A stretch of 38,035 nt of DNA, taken from assembly GCA_017461225.1 (NCBI GenBank), contig JAFTYV010000012.1, positions 1-38,035 of the forward strand, written 5' to 3'. Position 1 is the first letter of the stretch. The number at the start of each line of letters is the position of its first letter. The translations under genes were made by a program, and so were the position numbers. Below are positions 33,050-38,035 of the stretch, piece after piece. This stretch comes from Candidatus Methanomethylophilaceae archaeon (lineage in GTDB: Archaea; Thermoplasmatota; Thermoplasmata; Methanomassiliicoccales; Methanomethylophilaceae). Below the pieces are notes generated by a model. The model searched no databases, had not been told where the DNA came from, and worked only from the letters and a program-made list of their open reading frames with translations.

Positions 33050-33061
33050 GCGCCCATCCCG

Positions 33062-33077
33062 CCCCCGGAGACGGGGG
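33062..33077 (+). terminator. Stem-loop after the acetate transporter
   Basis: CCCCCG and CGGGGG pair around a GAGA loop, 13 bases after the stop; TACAAACCAATTTT follows. Short but GC-only stem, plausible terminator. Confidence 0.5.
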
Positions 33078-33089
33078 TACAAACCAATT

Positions 33090-33104
33090 TTGACGGAAAG
33101 TCAA
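33090..33104. promoter_or_regulatory. Palindrome in the MFS promoter, possible operator
   Basis: TTGAC-GGAAA-GTCAA is a perfect 5-bp inverted repeat with a 5-base spacer, just upstream of and slightly overlapping an AATTATAG TATA-like element, 28 bases or more before the MFS ATG. Such sites are typical of dimeric repressors (MarR/TetR/PadR kinds) controlling drug-efflux pumps; no such regulator is adjacent. Confidence 0.4.
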
Positions 33105-33131
33105 TTATAGTCCCATGCATCCGCATGTTCC

Positions 33132-34532
33132 ATGAGTTTGGACAACATGAGCGATTCCAAGAGGATCCTCATCTTCATCAACATCGTCGTCGCATGCATC
33201 GCATCGTCGATGATGTCCACCGCACTGTCGACGGCACTCCCGAGCATCATCGACGATTTCGGGATCACCGCATCGCTGGCGCAGTGGCTGAGCAGCGGTT
33301 ACATGCTGTGCATGGCGGTGATGATCCCCGCCACCGCGTTCCTGGTCAGACGCTTCAGGACGCGCACGCTCTACATCGGCGTGGTGTGCGTGTACCTCGC
33401 CGGCCTCGTCGTGGACATCCTGGCCGTGAACTTCGGCATGCTGATGCTCGGCAGGGTCATGCAGGCCTGTGCCAACGGCGTGCTGATGTCCATGGGGCAG
33501 ATCGTCCTCATGTCCGTCTACCCCGTGGGGAGACACGGAGCCGTCCTAGGTTGGTACGGGCTTTCCCTCACGGTCGCCCCGATCATCTCGCCGGCGGTGT
33601 CCGGCGTCCTCATCGACGCCGTGTCCTGGAGGGGGGTCTTCCTGATCCCGCTGGTGTTCATGAGCGCGTCCGTTGTCATCGCCGCGTTCACCCTTCCCGA
33701 CATCCTCGAGACCTCGGGATCGGGATTCGACGTGCTGTCGTTCTCCCTCTGCGCCCTGGGTTTCGGTGGACTGACCCTGGGTGTGGGCAACGTCATATCC
33801 CTGGGTCCGGCCTCTCCCGCCACCCTGGTCCCCGTGGTCGCCGGCGTGATCGGGGCGGCCCTCTTCGTGATGCGCCAGAGACGCCTCGCGAATCCGTTCC
33901 TCGACCTGTCCGTGTTCTCCCACAGGGGGTTCACGCTGGCGGTCCTGGTGGGGATGCTCTTCTACGCCACGGTCATGTCGATGTCCGTGCTGATGCCGCT
34001 GTTCTTCCAGACGGGGATGGGCTACAGCGCGGCGATGTCGGGTGTGTTCCTGCTGTTCGGATCCCTCGTCGTCGCGGCCACGTCACCACTGTCCGGGAGA
34101 TGGTACGACAGGAGGGGCGTGGTGCCAGTCGTCCTGTTCTCGGCCGTCACGCTGGCCGTGGGCTCCCTGGGACTCTCCATGGTGGGGCCGTCCACCCCGG
34201 TGGCGGTCCCCGTGGTCCTGTACACCGTCGCGGCACTGGCGGGATGCCAGATGATGCCGTTGACCGCCTTCGGCATAAACTCTGTCCCCGAGGCGTCGAG
34301 GGCCGACGCCACATCCCTCATCAACGCGCTCAGGACACTCGCGGGGGCGCTCGGCATGGCCCTCTCCACGGGACTGATGGAGCTGGTGGCCTCCGGATCC
34401 GACGGGACGGTGATGGAGTCCACGATGGAGGGGATGTCCGTGACGTTCACGGTCATCGCGGTGATCGCGGTGGCGACCCTGTTGGTCGGGCTGCTCCTCC
34501 GCGGGACGGGGACGCGTGCCGACGGTGCCTGA
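33132..34532 (+). CDS. MFS transporter (DHA2/EmrB-like drug efflux, 14 helices)
   Basis: The 466-residue protein has about fourteen hydrophobic helices. Typical features are TALPSIIDDFG and QWLSSGYMLCMAVMIPATAF, motif A-like LVRRFRTRTLYI, GRVMQACANGVLM and the motif C-like helix 5 (APIISPAVSGVLID). It probably exports toxic compounds using protons. A palindrome overlaps its promoter, hinting at inducible expression. It is related in type to the MFS gene at 16185 but not a close duplicate. Confidence 0.9.
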   Translation: MSLDNMSDSKRILIFINIVVACIASSMMSTALSTALPSIIDDFGITASLAQWLSSGYMLCMAVMIPATAFLVRRFRTRTLYIGVVCVYLAGLVVDILAVNFGMLMLGRVMQACANGVLMSMGQIVLMSVYPVGRHGAVLGWYGLSLTVAPIISPAVSGVLIDAVSWRGVFLIPLVFMSASVVIAAFTLPDILETSGSGFDVLSFSLCALGFGGLTLGVGNVISLGPASPATLVPVVAGVIGAALFVMRQRRLANPFLDLSVFSHRGFTLAVLVGMLFYATVMSMSVLMPLFFQTGMGYSAAMSGVFLLFGSLVVAATSPLSGRWYDRRGVVPVVLFSAVTLAVGSLGLSMVGPSTPVAVPVVLYTVAALAGCQMMPLTAFGINSVPEASRADATSLINALRTLAGALGMALSTGLMELVASGSDGTVMESTMEGMSVTFTVIAVIAVATLLVGLLLRGTGTRADGA

Positions 34533-34635
34533 GCACGGAGGGCGTTTCCGTCCGTGACGGGGTCCCACCGGGCCCCGCACACACTTTCGGACACCCCCCG
34601 CTCCCGTTCAAATACGGTCCCGGGATCGCCCGGAC

Positions 34636-35124
34636 ATGGACAGGGCGCAACCTCTTGTCGGGATCGTGGAACGGGCTATTGACGAACTCAGGACCGCCTT
34701 CGGAGCCTACACCGGGCAGGTGGTGTCGGGTTCCAGGACACCGGCGTACCGGGAGGTGCTCACGGGGGAGGGGATCACCTCGCTGACCACCCGCGTGATG
34801 GTCGCCCCCGTCGTCGAGCACATAGGGTACCACGACTACATCCACGACGAGACGTTCACACTCCTCGTGGTGCGCATGAACGACCGCGTGGGGGAGCACG
34901 CCCCGGAGCTTCTGAACCTCATGAGGCACCACGGCTCCCGCAGGGGCATCGTCACGGACGGCTTCACATGGATCCTCGCCGGGAACGGGAGGGTCAGGTC
35001 GGTGGCGGACATCAGGCCGTTCTACGTGGCGACACTCGACAGGATGACCTTCGGCGGGACGACGTACATCCCGAGGGGAGAACTCTACTGGTTGGTCGAC
35101 AGGTTCGGCAGGGACCGCGACTGA
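34636..35124 (+). CDS. Protein of unknown function
   Basis: A 162-residue soluble protein. Its pattern (an N-terminal helical part, then VMVAPVVEHIGY..YIHDETFTLLVVRMND and a late segment ...GFTWILAGNGRVRSVADIRPFYV) recalls in places the N-terminal nuclease-like domain of type I/IV restriction proteins, but the match is weak and catalytic residues are not clear. A TATA-like CAAATAC lies about 25 bases upstream. Transcribed alone. Confidence 0.55.
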   Translation: MDRAQPLVGIVERAIDELRTAFGAYTGQVVSGSRTPAYREVLTGEGITSLTTRVMVAPVVEHIGYHDYIHDETFTLLVVRMNDRVGEHAPELLNLMRHHGSRRGIVTDGFTWILAGNGRVRSVADIRPFYVATLDRMTFGGTTYIPRGELYWLVDRFGRDRD

Positions 35125-35239
35125 ATCCGACGGGGTTCCGGAGACCGTGGTGAACCGGTGACAGCGACGGTTGCAACACGACGATCGATACCGGAACCAT
35201 GATGAAAACACAATTAGATGATGATAATTGTAAAAATGG

Positions 35240-35314
35240 CGAACGGGGAGGGATTCGAACCCCCGGCCTGCAGCTTAGGAGGCTGCTGCCATATCCAGAC
35301 TAGGCCACCCGTCC
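35240..35314 (-). tRNA. tRNA-Arg (anticodon CCT)
   Basis: On the minus strand GGACGGG pairs with CCCGTTC (acceptor), the D arm begins GGCC, and the anticodon stem GCAGC/GCTGC holds CTCCTAA with CCT at 35279-35277. The T arm GGGGG-TTCGAAT-CCCTC and discriminator G are normal. CCA is encoded (35239-35237). It reads AGG, one of the most used Arg codons in these genes. A TATA-like TTTTTATAT lies about 27 bases upstream on this strand. Confidence 0.95.
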
Positions 35315-35368
35315 GTCAACATCTGCATTAATGGACTCATATAAAAATCTTTCTGCATCCCAGACTTC

Positions 35369-35405
35369 GGATCGCCCCCGTGCCATGGGATGCACGGGGG
35401 TATCC
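35369..35405. other. Stem-loop upstream of the CARF gene
   Basis: CCCCCGTG (35375-35382) and CACGGGGG (35393-35400) pair perfectly around a 10-base loop; GGAT/ATCC can extend the stem past a small internal loop. GGGATGCACG occurs at 35388 and again at 35412. The gap 35315-35496 has no gene and lies between the tRNA-Arg promoter and that of the CARF-like gene. Confidence 0.4.
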
Positions 35406-35496
35406 GGGCCGGGGATGCACGTCCGACCCGCGCGTTGGGACCGCGCATGTATGCATCCGCGGGAGGTTATATTAACACTGAACTGTTATTCATGTA

Positions 35497-36336
35497 ATGT
35501 CATTCACGGGGGACACCCACATGGAGAGGAACTCAGGTCGCAGGAAGAGGGTTATGATCGCATGCGTGACGTTCGAGACCACCAAGGTCACGGACCCGAT
35601 AATGTTCTACGAGGCCAACGAGGTCCACATCATACACTACGTGAAGGACCCAGTCAGCGAGAGCGGCAGGATATACAACTCGTTCTTCGAGAGGGTGCGC
35701 GAGATCGTCGGGTCGTCCCCCCGCGAGATCGAGTTCGTGGAGCACAACGGGTGCAGCGTCAGCGACTTCTCCGCGATGCTCAGGACCGTCCTCGGGATAA
35801 TACAGTCCCTGGACGGGGAGTGCGATGTCTACGTGAACATATCCTCCGGGACGTCGGAGTACGCGGCCGCCGCGGCGATAGCCTCCATGATGGTCCCCGG
35901 GACCATACCCTTCACCGTCGGATCCAGGAGGTACACGGTCGAGACGGCGGAGGACGTCAGGCGCACGTACTTCGTCGACGGCAAACCCGTCGGACTCACG
36001 CGCGAGACCTACGACCCGCGTGCGATGCAGACCTACTCCATCCCCGTGCCCGACGAGAGGCTTGTCCGTGCGCTCAGGATCCTGGACGACCGCAACTCCC
36101 GCGGACTGCCCGTCACCAGCGGCAAGATGGTCGCGGAGCTGCAGAGGGACGGTGTCGGACTGTGGTACAGGAGGACCGAGAACAGCCCCAACCGCCGTCA
36201 GGCGGAGGCCGTGTACTACCAGAGGGACTTCGTCGACAAGTGGAAGGAGGCCGGATGGGTCGAGAAGGGGGAGTTCGGGAACTACGTGCTCACCGACGAG
36301 GGGAGGAACGTGGTGGAGACGTTCTATGTTGAATAA
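35497..36336 (+). CDS. CARF-like (DUF6293/HFX_2341-type) HTH regulator
   Basis: 279 residues. The N-terminal Rossmann-like half (about residues 18-150) has a CARF-type ligand loop VYVNISSGTSEYAAAAAIASMM, comparable to the N-x-(S/T)-x-G motif of Csa3 and DUF6293 regulators. The C-terminal 90 residues look like a winged helix (LVRALRILDDRNSRGLPVTSGKMVAEL and a late GNYVLTDEGRNVV). CARF domains bind cyclic oligonucleotides or related nucleotides. No CRISPR array or cas gene is in the window. The TTATATTA at 35467-35474 gives a leaderless start at 35497; ATG 35521 is an alternative. Ends in TAA. Confidence 0.75.
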   Translation: MSFTGDTHMERNSGRRKRVMIACVTFETTKVTDPIMFYEANEVHIIHYVKDPVSESGRIYNSFFERVREIVGSSPREIEFVEHNGCSVSDFSAMLRTVLGIIQSLDGECDVYVNISSGTSEYAAAAAIASMMVPGTIPFTVGSRRYTVETAEDVRRTYFVDGKPVGLTRETYDPRAMQTYSIPVPDERLVRALRILDDRNSRGLPVTSGKMVAELQRDGVGLWYRRTENSPNRRQAEAVYYQRDFVDKWKEAGWVEKGEFGNYVLTDEGRNVVETFYVE

Positions 36337-36383
36337 CATGCATAACAAACATTACAATTTAGTGTTATTATATCCCGGTCACC

Positions 36384-36434
36384 ATGTACAACCTGCAGCC
36401 GGGGAGGACCCCGGTGCAGGGAGTGCAGAGATGA
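36384..36434 (+). CDS. Possible 16-residue upstream reading frame
   Basis: ATG 36384 opens a 16-residue frame (MYNLQPGRTPVQGVQR) whose TGA overlaps the ATG of the next small gene as ATGA. A TATA-like TTATTATAT lies at 36366-36374, so the ATG may fall just before the expected transcription start. It may be a leader peptide or chance. Confidence 0.25.
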   Translation: MYNLQPGRTPVQGVQR

Positions 36435-36589
36435 CATACTACCAGCAGACCTTGTTGATACCCGCGCCCACCCAGAACCTCAGGGACATGAGGACGGACG
36501 TCCGCCCCAGGGGAAGGGGGAGTACGAGAGGGTACGGCAACCGCAGGTCCAACAGCGACCTGAACAGCATCCTCGCGTTCTTCGAGTGA
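36431..36589 (+). CDS. Small Arg-rich protein of unknown function
   Basis: A 52-residue product with an N-terminal MTYYQQTLLIPAPTQ segment and an Arg/Gly-rich centre (RPRGRGSTRGYGNRR), then a short hydrophobic end (LNSILAFFE). RGG-like stretches often bind RNA. GGGAG lies about nine bases before the ATG. It follows the CARF-like gene by 94 bases and precedes the next promoter. I do not recognise a family; small size lowers the confidence. Confidence 0.5.
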   Translation: MTYYQQTLLIPAPTQNLRDMRTDVRPRGRGSTRGYGNRRSNSDLNSILAFFE

Positions 36590-36629
36590 ACGAGCGGACC
36601 CTTTATACCGACAAGGGCATCCGGACGGC

Positions 36630-37064
36630 ATGGTTGGATCGAACGGTTTCGTGCTGACGGATCTCCCCTCGGACGAGGGTTGCGCGGGTTACGTCAGGGG
36701 ACGCAGGATGAGGAGGTGCGTGGGATGTGCGAAGTGCATCTCGACCGCGCCCGGTGCGTGCTCCATAGACGATGAGGCCACCCCGATGCTGGCGGCCTCC
36801 CTGGCCGCGGACGTGCTGGAGATAAGGACGAGCGACGACGGGGGACAGTTCCCCATGCCCATGAGGAAGGTCGTGGAGCGCCTCGAGAACATACTGCAGG
36901 CGTTCACGGACGCGGGCGGCAACGTGCCCCTGGACCGCTCCACCGTGGGACTGTCCGAGATCAGGATCGTGCTCGAGGGCGGGCACGGACCGGAGTTCGA
37001 GGAGCTCTCCAAGAAGATGCTCCTCAACGGACCCGTCGGGAGGATATCCTTCACCGACATCTGA
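36630..37064 (+). CDS. Protein with an Fe-S-type Cys motif, iron-sulfur flavoprotein-like fragment
   Basis: The 144-residue protein has RRCVGCAKCISTAPGACSIDDEA at about residues 29-51, a C-x2-C-x2-C-x7-C spacing close to the cluster motif of archaeal NADPH-dependent FMN-reductase/iron-sulfur flavoproteins, which usually continues DDM. The flavodoxin-like domain that would normally surround it is absent; the rest is a helical/strand region I do not recognise. CTTTATAC at 36601-36608 gives a leaderless start at 36630. Confidence 0.6.
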   Translation: MVGSNGFVLTDLPSDEGCAGYVRGRRMRRCVGCAKCISTAPGACSIDDEATPMLAASLAADVLEIRTSDDGGQFPMPMRKVVERLENILQAFTDAGGNVPLDRSTVGLSEIRIVLEGGHGPEFEELSKKMLLNGPVGRISFTDI

Positions 37065-37133
37065 CATGATTCTTCAGAAAACAAACCGCACCGGATGGTG
37101 TTAAAGGGGTTTGTGTGGTGGGGTCTCCCCCAC

Positions 37134-37820
37134 TCACTCCTTCTTGCCTGCGTCCCAGACCTGGACGAAGTCGACCCTGTCGACTCCGAACGCGGCCCTG
37201 AGGTCGGTGACGACCTTGTACTTGGCGACGGCCCAGTTCTGGTGGAACTTGCAGATCTCGGCCTCGGTGACGACGACCTTGTCGTCGGAGACCTCGAACT
37301 CGAATCCGTCGGAGGATCCGAATGCGATCTCGAGGATTGCCTTCGCCTTCTCGACGGGGTCCGCGACCTCCTCGACGACGGTGAACCTGTACATGAGGTC
37401 GTGTCCGGCGAGCTGGTTGTTGAAGTCGACCTTGACACGTCCGGCACCGACGGAGATGACGATTCCGTTCCTGTTTCCGAAGGAGACGGGGAGTCCGGGG
37501 TAGGGGTTGATCTCCTGCTTGAGGAAGTCCTTGACGGGGTACAGCTCGATGAGCTTGGGGTTCTTGGGTCCGGCTGCCTTCTCGCAGGGGATGATGACCT
37601 CGACCTCCTTTCCGATCTCGGCGGACTCGATGGCCGCCTCGAGGTCGGGGAACAGGGTCTTGGATCCGACGATGTAGGGCATGGGGGCGTAGTTGTACTT
37701 CTCGTTGTAGATTCCGGCCTCCTTCGCCGCCTCGGCGTCGGTGGTGTCGTAGAGTCTCTCGTCTGCGTCTGCGAGGTATGCCTTGTAGGTAAGGCGGATG
37801 AGCTTCTTAGCGTCTGCCAT
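37134..37820 (-). CDS. FKBP-type peptidyl-prolyl isomerase (long archaeal type)
   Basis: The 228-residue protein has the FKBP core with the chaperone insert of archaeal SlyD-like members: RLTYKAYLADADERLYDTT, YAPMPYIVGSKTLFPDLEAAI, GKEVEVIIPCEKAAGPKNPKLIELYPV and the returning strand FNNQLAGHDLMYRFTVVEEV. A C-terminal extension of about 75 residues follows. It speeds proline isomerisation and helps folding in the cytoplasm. An AGGTGA site six bases before the ATG and a TTTATTATAA box near 37868-37877 on this strand fit. Confidence 0.95.
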   Translation of the reverse strand: MADAKKLIRLTYKAYLADADERLYDTTDAEAAKEAGIYNEKYNYAPMPYIVGSKTLFPDLEAAIESAEIGKEVEVIIPCEKAAGPKNPKLIELYPVKDFLKQEINPYPGLPVSFGNRNGIVISVGAGRVKVDFNNQLAGHDLMYRFTVVEEVADPVEKAKAILEIAFGSSDGFEFEVSDDKVVVTEAEICKFHQNWAVAKYKVVTDLRAAFGVDRVDFVQVWDAGKKE

Positions 37821-37955
37821 TTGAATTCACCTGTACAGTAAATTAACGCCGTCGGCGATTGCTTCACTTATAATAAAGCTATCGTGTATCGCCGTGGGAT
37901 CCCCGGCCCGACACAAAGCAATATAAACCCGTTGTCCGTTGCAGGGTCATCATAC

Positions 37956-38029
37956 GCCGACTTTGCATAGCCCGGTAGTGCGGCTGACTTGTAATCAGCA
38001 GGTCCTGAGTTCGAATCTCAGAGTCGGCT
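37956..38029 (+). tRNA. tRNA-Thr (anticodon TGT)
   Basis: GCCGACT pairs with AGTCGGC (38022-38028); the anticodon stem GCTGA/TCAGC holds CTTGTAA with TGT at 37990-37992. The T arm CTGAG-TTCGAAT-CTCAG and U discriminator are normal, and CCA is encoded at 38030-38032. TATAAA at 37922-37927 is the promoter. Confidence 0.95.
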
Positions 38030-38035
38030 CCATTC

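Noticed and set aside
35240-35314. Short tRNA considered for pyrrolysine (tRNA-Pyl)
   Set aside because: Anticodon is CCT, not CTA, and D and T arms are of normal size.
35497-36600. Search for a CRISPR array near the CARF-like gene
   Set aside because: No regularly spaced direct repeats of 25-40 bases are visible here or elsewhere in the window.

Overview
The window looks like chromosomal DNA of a GC-rich methanogenic archaeon of the Thermoplasmata, most probably the order Methanomassiliicoccales. It carries an archaeal TATA-binding protein, the ABCE1/Rli1 ribosome-recycling ATPase, an archaeal MetRS, a geranylgeranyl-reductase-family enzyme and a long archaeal FKBP. TATA boxes lie 20-30 bases before many start codons (leaderless transcripts), while genes inside operons have AGGTGA-like ribosome sites and ATGA overlaps. 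None of the 44 complete genes called here ends in TAG (41 TGA, 3 TAA), which fits a lineage that may decode UAG as pyrrolysine, although high GC alone could explain part of it. Taxonomy is inferred from gene content, not from rRNA.

Layout. 54-2330: a phosphatase/RNA phosphodiesterase pair and a three-gene run of secreted or pilin-like proteins, the last with no stop before the convergent cysteine desulfurase (2331-3536, minus). 3615-5736: pyrD-pyrK and a TPR protein. 5812-6589: tRNA-Cys and tbp, followed by about 340 bases without a gene but with several stem-loops. 6934-11312 (minus): MATE transporter, MetRS and a PHP-domain protein. 11435-14547: Rli1, a second PHP protein and a NIF3-like small protein. 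14525-17627 (minus): a helical protein of unknown function, a CDF metal transporter with a Cys-rich tail, and an MFS transporter. 17723-22211: an XRE-cupin regulator, a sulfite/nitrite reductase, and cysK-metA-ridA, together a sulfur-amino-acid block. 22201-24960: a Cys-rich peptide gene followed by a SPASM radical SAM maturase, divergent from a DUF5685-like gene, then a small Cys-rich protein. 24984-28548: DinB polymerase, a prephenate-dehydratase-like protein, a coiled-coil protein, a GNAT acetyltransferase and a zinc-ribbon/HTH protein. 28771-32314: lipid-related genes (geranylgeranyl-reductase family, polyprenol-kinase-like, P-loop kinase, PAP2). 32492-34532: acetate transporter-like protein and an MFS drug transporter with a palindrome in its promoter. 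34636-38032: a protein of unknown function, tRNA-Arg, a stand-alone CARF-like regulator, a small Arg-rich protein, an Fe-S-motif protein, FKBP and tRNA-Thr.

The strongest candidate for an undescribed system is 22201-23744. A 98-residue peptide with 13 cysteines packed into residues 51-83 is followed, across a perfect 10-bp stem-loop, by a SPASM radical SAM enzyme. This is the usual layout of a ribosomally made, radical-SAM-modified peptide (RiPP); the chemistry and product cannot be told from sequence alone.
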